From contig NZ_JBJGED010000021.1 of the NCBI RefSeq assembly GCF_045062745.1, positions 62,001 to 126,000 of the forward strand: a stretch of DNA of 64,000 bases, in the 5' to 3' direction. The notes below the pieces were generated by a model. It was given only the letters and a program-made list of their open reading frames with translations, was not told where the DNA came from and searched no databases. This document shows, piece after piece, positions 34,433 to 42,993 of the stretch. This stretch comes from Paenibacillus_AA sp045062745. Lineage in GTDB: Bacteria > Bacillota > Bacilli > Paenibacillales > NBRC-103111. A program made the position numbers and the translations under genes. How positions within the stretch are numbered: the stretch's first letter is position 1; every line of letters starts with the position of its first letter.

Positions 34433-34465
34433 GAAAAAGCGTCCAGAAGCCAAGCCCCCGGACGC
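34433..34465 (-). terminator. Terminator of the SDR gene
   Basis: Minus-strand stem GCGTCC / GGACGC (34439-34465) with a 15-base loop and a TTTTTC tail, 20 bases past the SDR stop. Confidence 0.85.
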
Positions 34466-34485
34466 AATTGACGACTACTGCCACC

Positions 34486-35298
34486 TTACCGCAACAGCGA
34501 CTCGGCGCCGTCGATATAGATTTCCGTACCCGTAATATGGCTCGATGCGCTGGAAGCGAGGAACAGCACGAGATCCGCCACCTGCTCCGGCTGACCCGGC
34601 CCGTGCTCGAGCGGCTGACCGCCCTGCGGATACTTGATCGGGATCTCCACCTCTTTCAGCTCCGGCGTCTTGTGCGTGTTTTCGCCGATGTTCGTCTTGA
34701 TCGCCCCGGGACAGATGGCGTTCACGCGGATATGGTACCGGGCCAATTCGAGCGCCGCCATTTTGGCGAACGCCACCTGGCCGGCCTTAGAGGTGGCGTA
34801 TGCGGACATCCCGATCCCGGAGAACGTCCGATTACCATTGATGGAGCTGGTGATGATCACGCTGCCCCCTTGCTTCTTCAAATGCGGCACCGCGTATTTG
34901 ACCGTCAGGAACGTCCCTTTCAAGTTGGTGTTCAGCGTCTCGTCCCAATCCGCAGCCTCCATCTCCTCGATCGGGGTGACCGTGCCGTTAATGCCCGCGT
35001 TGGCGAATACGATATCGAGCCGCCCCCACATTCCGATCGCCTGCTCCACCGCCGCCTGTACCCGTGCCGGATCCGAAACGTTCGTGTCCGCTACTATCGC
35101 CTCGCCGCCGGCTTTGACGATTTCGTCGCGCACCTGCTCGGTCCGCGCATCCTTCAGATCGACGAGACATACTTTCGCACCGGCCCCCGCTAAACGCAGC
35201 GCGGCGGCGCGCCCAATGCCGGAGCCGGCCCCGGTCACAAGCGCAACTTGATCCTGAACTCGCAGCGCGGGTTGTGCGGTACCGTTTGTTTGATTCAT
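34486..35298 (-). CDS. SDR family oxidoreductase
   Basis: A 270-residue classical SDR: TGAGSGIGRAAALRLA cofactor motif, the following Asp in LVDLKDART (NAD preference), NAGINGTVTP, the Ser of IITSSINGNRTF, YATSKAGQV (Tyr/Lys) and the C-terminal ITGTEIYIDGAESLL. It carries an insertion near residues 200-220 (IPIKYPQGGQPLEHG) before the C-terminal segment, as in some polyol dehydrogenases. Monocistronic by appearance: own Shine-Dalgarno GAGGAGG, own terminator. Substrate unknown. Confidence 0.9.
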   Translation of the reverse strand: MNQTNGTAQPALRVQDQVALVTGAGSGIGRAAALRLAGAGAKVCLVDLKDARTEQVRDEIVKAGGEAIVADTNVSDPARVQAAVEQAIGMWGRLDIVFANAGINGTVTPIEEMEAADWDETLNTNLKGTFLTVKYAVPHLKKQGGSVIITSSINGNRTFSGIGMSAYATSKAGQVAFAKMAALELARYHIRVNAICPGAIKTNIGENTHKTPELKEVEIPIKYPQGGQPLEHGPGQPEQVADLVLFLASSASSHITGTEIYIDGAESLLR

Positions 35299-35498
35299 AA
35301 TCGTTTTTCCTCCTCATCTGCTAGTGGGTTGGTCTGTTTGGCTTCTTAAATCGCCTTACTCCACTTCTTTACCCAAACGGCCTATAGTGTGCATCAACTT
35401 TCTGGAAACTATTACTTCCTCTTGTGATTTGACGTTTCCTAACCAGATCGGGATAAGTCATTCATGTCAATATTCCTAACACAAAGTTCACTTTTAAC

Positions 35499-35527
35499 TT
35501 GATCTTTTTGGGTATGTTTGCTATTTT
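35499..35527 (+). promoter_or_regulatory. Candidate sigma-A promoter of the EAL gene
   Basis: TTGATC (35499-35504), 17-base spacer, TATTTT (35522-35527), about 34 bases before the ATG. Both hexamers match the consensus only partly. Confidence 0.5.
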
Positions 35528-35560
35528 CAAGTAGAAAATGACATCCTTGCAGGAGGTCTT

Positions 35561-36793
35561 ATGTCTTTCGTTCACAACAACGAGAACCAGCCTAACATTC
35601 TTCGTGCCACAACGAGACCCGGAATGAAGCGGGAAATTATGCCTTACTTCCAACCGATCGTCTCCCTGCAGACATTGCAGATATACGGCTACGAGGCATT
35701 AGGCCGAATGGTACAAGGGAACGAGCAGAAAAGCCTGGGGCCGTTCTTCGAAGACGGCACGGTCAGCCTGGAAGACCATCTGCGAATCGACCGCATCCTG
35801 AGGGAAAAGGCGATACGCACGTTCGCCGCTTCCGACCAGTCGGGTTGTTTGTTCATTAATATTAAGCCCTCCTGGATCTACAGCCAGTACAACGGCAAGG
35901 GCTCCCTGTATACATTGGAATTGCTGAAGCAGCACAAGCTGTCACCGGTCCGGCTCGTCATCGAGATTACGGAGGAAGAGTTCTCGGGCGACTTGGAACG
36001 GCTCGCGGATATCGTCAAGCTGTACCGGGACGCCGGCTGCATCATTGCGGTTGACGATGTGGGCAGCGGGTTCAGCAATTTGGACCGGATCGCGCTCATT
36101 CAGCCCAGGATTATGAAGATGGATTTGAATATGCTCAAGAAAGCTTCGGTCCACGACGGCTATAAAGCTTTGCTGCGCTCGTTCTCGGCGATCGCCACAC
36201 AAATCGGCGCCTCGCTGCTGGTGGAAGGCATCGAGACGAAGGCGGATCTGCAGCTTGCGCTTGAGATCGGCGCCCGGTATGCGCAAGGCTATTTGTTCAG
36301 CGTCGCCGAAGCGGAGCTGCAACCCTCGAACCGCTACGTCGAGCTGTTGTTCCAAGAGATTCGGAGGTATCACGACCGGAATTATCAAAAATTCGAGCTG
36401 CTCGCACGAGAAGAACAGGCATGGAATGCGAAGATGGAGCTCATCATCGGAGAGTCGATCGGCTGGGTGGATGCGGACGAGCGGATCGAACAGCTGCTCC
36501 CGCTGCTCGCTTCATCATTCTGTATTCGCATTTATGCTTGCCGGGATGACGGATTCCAGGTGTCGTCAAACCATTTTTTGAACGAAGAAGGCTCCTGGAG
36601 CAAGGATGCGAGCTTTCGGGGGACGAATTGGAGCTGGAGGCCTTACTTTATTCCGAATATATTGAACATGAAGCGGTACAAACGGGGGACGATGTCCACC
36701 GGCTATGTCGACCTGGACAGCAATCGGATGATTCATACGTTCTCGTATCCGTCTCGCGACGGCATGTATTTATTTCTGGACTTGGCGTTTTGA
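35561..36793 (+). CDS. EAL-domain protein with YkuI-type C-terminal domain
   Basis: A 410-residue soluble protein, close in length and order to Bacillus YkuI (407). The EAL domain spans residues ~25-265: YGYEALGRM (EAL at 45-47), VIEITEEE, VDDVGSGFSNLDRI, IMKMDLN and VEGIETKADLQLALEIG with AQGYLF. The C-terminal ~140 residues (WNAKMELIIGESIGWVDADE to HTFSYPSRDGMYLFLDL) resemble the PAS/Cache-like YkuI_C domain. It should bind cyclic di-GMP; whether it hydrolyses it is unclear, as for YkuI. AGGAGG sits very close (4 bases) to the ATG. Own terminator downstream; converges on an MCP gene. Confidence 0.85.
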   Translation: MSFVHNNENQPNILRATTRPGMKREIMPYFQPIVSLQTLQIYGYEALGRMVQGNEQKSLGPFFEDGTVSLEDHLRIDRILREKAIRTFAASDQSGCLFINIKPSWIYSQYNGKGSLYTLELLKQHKLSPVRLVIEITEEEFSGDLERLADIVKLYRDAGCIIAVDDVGSGFSNLDRIALIQPRIMKMDLNMLKKASVHDGYKALLRSFSAIATQIGASLLVEGIETKADLQLALEIGARYAQGYLFSVAEAELQPSNRYVELLFQEIRRYHDRNYQKFELLAREEQAWNAKMELIIGESIGWVDADERIEQLLPLLASSFCIRIYACRDDGFQVSSNHFLNEEGSWSKDASFRGTNWSWRPYFIPNILNMKRYKRGTMSTGYVDLDSNRMIHTFSYPSRDGMYLFLDLAF

Positions 36794-36815
36794 AACGTTT
36801 CTTTCTCAAACACAT

Positions 36816-36857
36816 GAACCTCCTTCTTCGCCAGTTGGCAGAGAGGAGGTTCTTTTT
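36816..36857 (+). terminator. Terminator of the EAL gene
   Basis: GAACCTCC / GGAGGTTC arms (36816-36823 and 36845-36852) with TTTTT following. About 22 bases past the stop codon. Confidence 0.85.
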
Positions 36858-36872
36858 AATATCTTGATGGGA

Positions 36873-38495
36873 TCATCCAGCGGCTGCCGTTTTCGTTTCG
36901 GCTGTTTTGCGCGAATCGCCGGACTGTATGGCTCCCGCTTGGGCCAAATCGAGGTCGACGCCGACGACGCCGATTACTTCCCGCCGTTCGTTGTAGATCG
37001 CCCTCGACAGCGTCACGCACGGTTTCTTCGTAATCGCGGATATGTAGACGGAGGAGACGAACGTCTCGCCTTGCATGGCCCGCTTCCACCATTCCCGCCC
37101 TTTGGCGTTCAGGAGCCCGGCCTCGGGCTTCGAGAAGAGGAACGACCCGTCGCTGCGGTTCGACCAGACGGCCTCGATCATGCGATTGTCCGCCATGAGG
37201 CGGCTGAGCGAGCGGGCATGCGCCTCCGGCGTCAAGCCGATCAGCTCCTGGGAAGCGACCGCTTCGCCGAGCTTCCGGAGGAAGGCGTCTCTCACATGTG
37301 ACGGGATTTCCAGCTCCTTCTCCTTCGTCCGGATGCTGCCGATCGCCCCGACCATCTCGTCGGACGCGCGGGACAAGCCCGCGCTGACCGTTTGCAGTTT
37401 CGCCGTCTCCCTGCGCTGATACTCGGTTTGCTCCAGCGTGCGGTCCACGCTCCCCAGCGCAGCATTGACGAGCTCCACCATTTCGCTCAGCTTGACCGTC
37501 GTGTCTTTCATCTGCTCCGCCTGCTGTTCGCTTGCAGATTCGGTACGACCCACCAAATGGTGGACTTGTACGATTTTGCTCAGGATGAGGGCAATGCCTT
37601 CCTTCATCCGCTTCATTTCCTGAATGCCGCGATACACCGCTTCTTTCTCCGAATAAACGGATTCCACGACCTCGTGTACGCTCTTCTCAACGGCTGCCAG
37701 CGTATCGGAAGATCGGGCGACCGCCTGGTTGCTCTGATCGGCGAGCCGTCGAATCTCGGTCGCGACTACATTGAAGCCGCGTCCCAGCTCCCCGGCCCGC
37801 GCTGCCTCGATCGAAGCGTTCAGCGCCAAGAGCGACGTCTGCTCGACCACCTCGCGGATGAAGCCGTTGATCTCCTCGATTTTCCCGGTATGCTCGGACA
37901 GCATCGCGATGTTGCGTCCCAATATATCGTGGTTGCTGTGCAGATCCTCCATGACCTTGTCCGTCGCCTCGAGCGAGCGGGAGATCTCTGCCACCTTCTC
38001 CTGCGTATCCTCGCTCTCCCGGCCCAGCCGGCCGGATACTTCACGAATCTGCTCGGCGGCTGAGGCCACCTGCTGCAGCGAGGCGAACGTCATCTCCAGC
38101 GTGACAAGCGTCTCCTTGCTGCTCGCCCGAAGCCGCTTCTCCTCCACGATGGATCGGTCGGCGATTTCGTTCAGGCATTCAATCGACTGGTTCACTTCCT
38201 CGACGGCCGCGGACAGCCGATCGGACAACACTTGGGATTCATTCATGAAGCCGGTGAACCGCTCGGTGGACAGCGGCGCATCGTGCCCCGCGGACGATCC
38301 GTCCTTGCGGCCCTTGGAACCGAGCCAACCGACTTCACCTGCAATCGAAACCGCTGCGTTCACGACAGCCACCAAGCTGATCAAGTACCATAAAGCGGCA
38401 TCCCGGCTAACGAGCCATCCAATCAGAGCAAGCCCCAGTCCGTTCCAACCTAACATATAGACGGTCATCCCGCGGCCCCAAGCCCGGTTTTTCAT
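36873..38495 (-). CDS. Methyl-accepting chemotaxis protein with a C-terminal Cache-like domain
   Basis: A 540-residue protein. Two membrane helices (~12-29 and 34-54) form a short hairpin with almost no external part. The signalling domain follows directly (~80-380) with the conserved tip VEQTSLLALNASIEAARAGE (218-237). After the coiled coil, residues ~395-525 resemble a PDC/Cache sensor (WWKRAMQGETFVSSVYIS, then EVIGVVGVDLDLA). This order puts the sensor on the cytoplasmic side. Ends in a Thr/Ala-rich tail. It probably senses an intracellular ligand and signals to CheA. Converges with the EAL gene; own promoter at 38539-38567. Confidence 0.85.
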   Translation of the reverse strand: MKNRAWGRGMTVYMLGWNGLGLALIGWLVSRDAALWYLISLVAVVNAAVSIAGEVGWLGSKGRKDGSSAGHDAPLSTERFTGFMNESQVLSDRLSAAVEEVNQSIECLNEIADRSIVEEKRLRASSKETLVTLEMTFASLQQVASAAEQIREVSGRLGRESEDTQEKVAEISRSLEATDKVMEDLHSNHDILGRNIAMLSEHTGKIEEINGFIREVVEQTSLLALNASIEAARAGELGRGFNVVATEIRRLADQSNQAVARSSDTLAAVEKSVHEVVESVYSEKEAVYRGIQEMKRMKEGIALILSKIVQVHHLVGRTESASEQQAEQMKDTTVKLSEMVELVNAALGSVDRTLEQTEYQRRETAKLQTVSAGLSRASDEMVGAIGSIRTKEKELEIPSHVRDAFLRKLGEAVASQELIGLTPEAHARSLSRLMADNRMIEAVWSNRSDGSFLFSKPEAGLLNAKGREWWKRAMQGETFVSSVYISAITKKPCVTLSRAIYNERREVIGVVGVDLDLAQAGAIQSGDSRKTAETKTAAAG

Positions 38496-38538
38496 CCCGA
38501 TCCCCTTCTCTCTTCAATATCATGTGAACTTTAATAAC

Positions 38539-38567
38539 ATTATAAGAGAGAGTACTTGCGATTGAAA
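38539..38567 (-). promoter_or_regulatory. Candidate promoter of the MCP gene
   Basis: Minus strand: TTTCAA (38567-38562), 17 bases, perfect TATAAT (38544-38539). I see no sigma-D-type (TAAA / GCCGATAA) element. Confidence 0.6.
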
Positions 38568-38593
38568 GGGGATTTCTAACATTTCAATGTAAA

Positions 38594-39790
38594 TTAATTC
38601 GATGCCGCCTCCGTGCGCCGGTACGCGATCGCCGCCAACATGGCGGCCCCGATCGGCAGACAAGCCTCGTTCAGATTGAACTTCGGGTGGTGAAGCCCGT
38701 AGGCCTGCTCCGCATCCGTCTCCGGACCGGAGCCGAGCCAGAAGAACGACCCGGGAACGCGCTCCAAATAAGCCGCAAAATCTTCTCCAACCAACGTCGC
38801 GTCTCCTAGTACGCGATTGTCCTCGCCTACGAGCTCCTCGGCTAGCCGGGCAAGCTCGTCGGTGCAAGCCGCCTCGTTCACTAGCACCGGCGTGCGCTCC
38901 ATGTAGCGGAGCGTACCTACGCAGCGATGAGCCGCGGCGATCTCCGTCACGATGCGTTGCAGCACCTCCGGCAACCGCTTCCGGACGGCGGGTGAGAACG
39001 ATCGCACAGTGCCCTTCAGCTCCGCCCGGCCGGGAATAATGTTGCCGATATTCCCGGCGATGAAGCTGCCGATCGTGACGATGGCCGGCTCGAACGGGGA
39101 AATCTCCCGGCTGACAATCGTCTGCAGCGCGCCGACGACCGCCGAACCGGCAACGATCGGATCGACACTCTGGTCCGGCATCGCTCCGTGCCCGCCCTTG
39201 CCGACAATCTCAATCTCGATCAGATCGGACGAACCCATCATCGCCCCGGGGCGAATGCCGATCTTGCCTGCAGACAAGGTCGGCAAATTGTGCAACCCGT
39301 ATATCTCGTCCACACCCTCCAATGCACCGTGATCGATCAAATCTCGCGCCCCCAATCCGACCTCTTCGGCCGCCTGGAACAGCAGACGCACCGTGCCGGC
39401 CAACTCCTCCCGAGCTTCCGCTAGCAGCCGAGCCGCGACGAGCAGCATCGCCGTATGCGCATCATGGCCGCACGCGTGCATGACGCCCTCGCGCCGGGAG
39501 GCGAACGGCAGCCCGGTCTCCTCCACAATCGGCAGGGCGTCCATGTCTGCGCGCAGCGCGATTGTCCGTCCCGGCCCTGCCCCCTTCAGCTCCGCCACGA
39601 TACCGTGGCCCCCTCCTACCCCTGTCTGAACGGTGTAGCCGAGCAGGCGCAGCTTGTCCTCTACCTTTGCCGCCGTCTCCGCCTCATGAAAGCTCAATTC
39701 GGGAGCCGCGTGAAGCTCGCGGCGGATCGAAACCAGCTCTCCCTCCAATTCAACCGCTCTTGCGCGGAACTCATTGATTGTCCATCTCAT
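38594..39790 (-). CDS. M20 family amidohydrolase (N-acyl-amino acid / hippurate hydrolase-like)
   Basis: A 398-residue peptidase M20D-type enzyme. Metal and catalytic blocks: ALRADMDALPI, the diagnostic MHACGHDAHTAMLL, LLFQAAEEVG (Glu-Glu) and GLHNLP; a dimerisation domain lies between residues ~185 and 295 and the C-terminal GLHHPKFNLNE closes the site. It hydrolyses amide bonds of N-acyl amino acids or similar compounds in the cytoplasm. ATG 39790 is preceded by GAGGAG; an in-frame GTG or alternative start at 39826 adds 12 residues with no similarity. No clear operon partner. Confidence 0.9.
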   Translation of the reverse strand: MRWTINEFRARAVELEGELVSIRRELHAAPELSFHEAETAAKVEDKLRLLGYTVQTGVGGGHGIVAELKGAGPGRTIALRADMDALPIVEETGLPFASRREGVMHACGHDAHTAMLLVAARLLAEAREELAGTVRLLFQAAEEVGLGARDLIDHGALEGVDEIYGLHNLPTLSAGKIGIRPGAMMGSSDLIEIEIVGKGGHGAMPDQSVDPIVAGSAVVGALQTIVSREISPFEPAIVTIGSFIAGNIGNIIPGRAELKGTVRSFSPAVRKRLPEVLQRIVTEIAAAHRCVGTLRYMERTPVLVNEAACTDELARLAEELVGEDNRVLGDATLVGEDFAAYLERVPGSFFWLGSGPETDAEQAYGLHHPKFNLNEACLPIGAAMLAAIAYRRTEAASN

Positions 39791-39844
39791 ATTAGTATTT
39801 CTCCTCACCCGTCTATTCGTTGACAAGCCGAACCCGTAGTCGAA

Positions 39845-40300
39845 TCATTCAATCATTTTTGCGGTAAAATCCCTCAATAAGGAATTGCATCGTCGAATAA
39901 AATCGAGAATGTTTTGTAGTTCCCTATCCTCATAACTCGATAACATTTGGTTTAATTCTTTACCAAATGAAAGAAAGAGGGGGAGAATATCTTTTTCTGC
40001 CTTTTCTTGATCTAGATGAACGATGACGCGTCTTTTGTCTTGCGGATCTTTCACCCGATAGACGTATCCCACTTTCTCTAGTCTATCTAACACGCCTGTG
40101 ACAGCACCTGTTGTTAATCCGGTTAGTTCGGAGAGGCGACCGGCAGTAATGGGTTGGTTTTGCAATATTACATCTAAACATTTGTGATCCGTTAGATTTA
40201 ATCCTAACTTGGTACCAATCGCTTGGTGAAACATGATCGTTGCGGTACTGTTATTTCGTAATTCTTCCGACAGATTGTTTATGATTGGATTCGTTGACAT
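39845..40300 (-). CDS. MarR family transcriptional regulator
   Basis: A 151-residue MarR regulator with the winged HTH TAGRLSELTGLTTGAVTGVLDRLEKVGYVYR (read in two pieces: GRLSELTGLTTGAVTGVLD, LEKVGYVYR) and the wing KDPQDKRRVIVHL. Helices at both ends form the dimer interface. Divergent from an FAD-dependent monooxygenase; a dyad at 40327-40342 between them is its likely operator, so it presumably represses both in the absence of an aromatic or xenobiotic ligand. Base composition is AT-richer than flanking genes. Confidence 0.92.
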   Translation of the reverse strand: MSTNPIINNLSEELRNNSTATIMFHQAIGTKLGLNLTDHKCLDVILQNQPITAGRLSELTGLTTGAVTGVLDRLEKVGYVYRVKDPQDKRRVIVHLDQEKAEKDILPLFLSFGKELNQMLSSYEDRELQNILDFIRRCNSLLRDFTAKMIE

Positions 40301-40326
40301 TTCGATGGCCTCCGTTTACTATTATC

Positions 40327-40342
40327 TTATCTCGTGAGATAA
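40327..40342. promoter_or_regulatory. Candidate MarR operator
   Basis: TTATCTC-GT-GAGATAA, perfect 7-base arms, 26 bases before the marR start codon and 74 before the monooxygenase gene. Size and symmetry are typical of MarR-family sites. Confidence 0.65.
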
Positions 40343-40415
40343 AATAAATATGATCCAGCAATATTATATCCAAAATTCATTGATAATCAAACAACTAAAA
40401 AGGAGATGAATAATA

Positions 40416-41681
40416 ATGGCAAAGATTTCAGTGGCCATCGCAGGAGCTGGATTAAGCGGCTTATGCTTGGCCCATTCGTTACTTCGTACCGGGTTCGATG
40501 TGCAAGTTTATGAACGTGATCCAGCTCCGCATGCCCGTCGCCAGGGATATCGGATCACTGTTGACGGGTATGGCCTTGCCGCCCTTCAGCGATGCCTGCC
40601 GCCACATTTATTTAAGCTGTTTCTCGCCACCACCTCGCCTACTGACGAGACGGGTTACTTTCGGGTAACGAATCATCAGCTTGGGGAGATATTCAGACTT
40701 ACTTTTAAAGGCGATCCGAGCGGTAATGACTTGCGTACACCCCGGCAAGCAGATCGCCAAACCCTGCGTGCCATTATGCTCGAAGGGCTTCAAGATAAAG
40801 TCCATTTTGGCAAGGAGGCGGTACGTGCGGAGACAGCATCCGATGGAGCAACACTTCATTTTGCGGACGGAAGTTATATCCAAGCATCCGTCATTGTATG
40901 TGCTGATGGTGTAAACTCAGCCCTGCGCAAGCAACTTTTGCCTGACTGTGAGCCGGAAGACACTAACAGCTGGGGGATTTATGGGCGCACACTCCTCGTT
41001 CAAAATGGACGTTCCCTGGTTCCCGATCGATTGAAAACCAGTGGAGTGTTCGCAATGGGTCCATCAAGTCGTGGATTCTTCTTTACTACCATGAGATTCC
41101 GCGAGGCTCCGCAAACCGCTTTTTCCCGTTTTGGAGTGGATCGAATCCCTCCAATCACTGACGATTATGTGATGTGGGGCATTGTCTTGCCGAAGGAGCA
41201 ATCTCCTAAGCATCAGGGTAAATGGAGTAACGAAATGTTACTACGTTTTGCGCAGGATATTACCCGAGACTTTCACCCAGTGCTGCAAAGTTTTGTGGAC
41301 CGAGCCGACGTTGATTCCACCATGGCAGTAAAATTAAAAGCCGCAAAAGAACCCTCTACGTGGCCAGTCTCCCGAGTAACGTTTATGGGAGATGCCGTAC
41401 ACGTCATGCCCCCCACTGGCTCACACGGAGGTAACACAGCCTTGCGTGATGCGGCACTTCTTGCCGAAAAGCTCGAAGCAGCGGTAATCCAAGGCGAAGC
41501 TCTTGAGAAAGCGATCGGCTCCTATCAAGAGGAGATGAGCCATTATGCTTTTCGTGAAGTTAAATCAGCAAAGGCGATGTTGAAGCGATTCACTATCAAG
41601 AATCCTATTATAGGCTGGGTCATGATGCGTGCAATACCAAGGATTCGTTCCATTACGAACAAACCACTAACATCAGAATAG
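40416..41681 (+). CDS. FAD-dependent monooxygenase
   Basis: A 421-residue class A flavoprotein hydroxylase-type enzyme: FAD dinucleotide motif AIAGAGLSGLCLAHSLL, ERDPAPHARRQGYRITVDG, the DG motif VIVCADGVNSALRK and the GD motif VTFMGDAVHVMPPTGSHGGN. Related enzymes hydroxylate aromatic compounds, tetracycline or polyketides with NAD(P)H and O2. Divergent from marR with a dyad operator between, which suggests induction by a substrate-like compound. The gene is AT-richer than most of the window and may have been acquired. A GGAGAT site precedes the ATG. Confidence 0.9.
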   Translation: MAKISVAIAGAGLSGLCLAHSLLRTGFDVQVYERDPAPHARRQGYRITVDGYGLAALQRCLPPHLFKLFLATTSPTDETGYFRVTNHQLGEIFRLTFKGDPSGNDLRTPRQADRQTLRAIMLEGLQDKVHFGKEAVRAETASDGATLHFADGSYIQASVIVCADGVNSALRKQLLPDCEPEDTNSWGIYGRTLLVQNGRSLVPDRLKTSGVFAMGPSSRGFFFTTMRFREAPQTAFSRFGVDRIPPITDDYVMWGIVLPKEQSPKHQGKWSNEMLLRFAQDITRDFHPVLQSFVDRADVDSTMAVKLKAAKEPSTWPVSRVTFMGDAVHVMPPTGSHGGNTALRDAALLAEKLEAAVIQGEALEKAIGSYQEEMSHYAFREVKSAKAMLKRFTIKNPIIGWVMMRAIPRIRSITNKPLTSE

Positions 41682-41783
41682 CTTAAAAAACAACCAGCAA
41701 ACAAGGTGTAAAAAGGGCACCGTACACCGCTACCCAGTTTAAATGGTTAACCTGCAAACTCCCGGCAGGCGCCTTGTAAGAAC
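41682..41783. other. Unexplained intergenic segment after the monooxygenase gene
   Basis: About 100 bases containing ACAAGG...CCTTGT arms at its two ends (about 41700 and 41773) and a mixed palindromic interior. No gene, no obvious terminator for the plus-strand monooxygenase gene. It may be a degraded mobile-element end, but nothing proves it. Confidence 0.3.
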
Positions 41784-41808
41784 AAAAAACCTCTGAATCC
41801 TCAGAGGT
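41784..41808 (-). terminator. Terminator of the ridA-SDR-M20-ROK-Gfo cluster
   Basis: Minus-strand hairpin ACCTCTGA / TCAGAGGT with a 4-base loop (41789-41808) followed by TTTTTT. It lies 64 bases past the last stop codon. Confidence 0.88.
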
Positions 41809-41872
41809 CCTTGTTACTGGCCTATAGTTTATACCTGCCCGCCTGAATAACGGCATATTCGTCGTTATGTTC

Positions 41873-42952
41873 TCATCGCACTTGCGGCACGTCCAGCCAT
41901 ATACTGCCCTGCTCGACGGATTGCTGAGCGATTAAGCCCGGCAGCGTGTATTCCATTGCCCGGTATACGTCAATGGCCGGCCGCTTGACGCCGTTCAGGG
42001 CATCAATGAAATCCTTGAGCAAATAATATTCCGTCGTCCCGTGCCCGCCGCGAGTCGCTTCCTCCGGCGCGAACGGGTCGCTGATGCTGCACGCGATCGG
42101 CTGCGCCCCTTTCTCGTACCCCGGCTCCTCCTCCAAGTACAACCACCCTTGGTTCTGCGTCTGGCCGCGGCCATTCTCGACATGGCCCTTCGAGCCGTAA
42201 ACCGAGTAGAAGTGGTGCCCTGGCTCCTTCGCCGCCACCGAGCTGCGCAGCAGCTTGATCGTCGCGCCCTTCTCCGTCTGCAGCAGCGCCACCTGCATGT
42301 CGATGCTGCCCACTCCCCCATGCGGCACGATCGTCTTCGTCTGCCCGACCCCCATCGCTCGGACGACGCGGTCCTGCATCAGATTGAGGATCGGTCCGAG
42401 CGAATGCGAGCAGTAGTGCAACGGGGGACGTTCATCGCGCCAGTAGCTCTGGCCGGTGACGGGATCGATAATCCGGGAGCGGATCGCATGCACGTATTCG
42501 CACTCTGCGTAGAAGAGTTCGCCCAACCGACCGTTCCGGACAAGGTCATTCCATTCTTTGAAAAAATGGAAGTACACCGTATTCTCCGCCATCATATAGA
42601 TCCGGCCCGTCCGCTCCACCGCATCCACTATCCGGAGGCAATCGTGCACCGTGTTCGCCGCCGTCACTTCGCACAACACGTGCTTGCCGGCCTCGAGCGC
42701 AAGGATAGTATGCTCCGCATGCAGAGGCATCGGCGATCCGATCATAACGAAATCGAGATCGGCTTCCAGGAACGCCTCGTAATCGGCATAACGGGACGAT
42801 TCCGGAACGCCCAGCTCCTCACCGCCCTGCTGCAGCGTATCGAGGTCCGTGTCGCACACGGCCCCGACTTCGACTTGAGGGTGATGCATGTACGCGGCCG
42901 AACGTCTCGACCCGCCCAGCCCAACCAGTCCCATCTTCCACAGTTTCGCCAT
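41873..42952 (-). CDS. Gfo/Idh/MocA family oxidoreductase
   Basis: A 359-residue protein with an N-terminal Rossmann fold (MGLVGLGGSRRSAAYMHHP), the CEVTAANTVHDC region in place of the more usual CEKP block, and a C-terminal substrate domain. The loss of the canonical Lys in the EKP motif is a point of interest, because that Lys is catalytic in many members. Last gene of the cluster, 41 bases after the ROK regulator gene. GGGAGGG precedes the ATG. Substrate probably a sugar or polyol. Confidence 0.85.
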   Translation of the reverse strand: MAKLWKMGLVGLGGSRRSAAYMHHPQVEVGAVCDTDLDTLQQGGEELGVPESSRYADYEAFLEADLDFVMIGSPMPLHAEHTILALEAGKHVLCEVTAANTVHDCLRIVDAVERTGRIYMMAENTVYFHFFKEWNDLVRNGRLGELFYAECEYVHAIRSRIIDPVTGQSYWRDERPPLHYCSHSLGPILNLMQDRVVRAMGVGQTKTIVPHGGVGSIDMQVALLQTEKGATIKLLRSSVAAKEPGHHFYSVYGSKGHVENGRGQTQNQGWLYLEEEPGYEKGAQPIACSISDPFAPEEATRGGHGTTEYYLLKDFIDALNGVKRPAIDVYRAMEYTLPGLIAQQSVEQGSIWLDVPQVR

Positions 42953-42993
42953 GAAGATCCCTCCCGAGCTCCAATAGCTTCATCGTTTTCACG

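Noticed and set aside
34290..34535. A short plus-strand frame with a 17-residue period.
   Set aside because: The periodicity mirrors the 51-bp DNA repeat, it runs across the SDR terminator and has no ribosome binding site.
41700..41783. Remnant insertion sequence or attachment site.
   Set aside because: Only short 6-base arms and no transposase trace or flanking duplication; kept as an unexplained segment.
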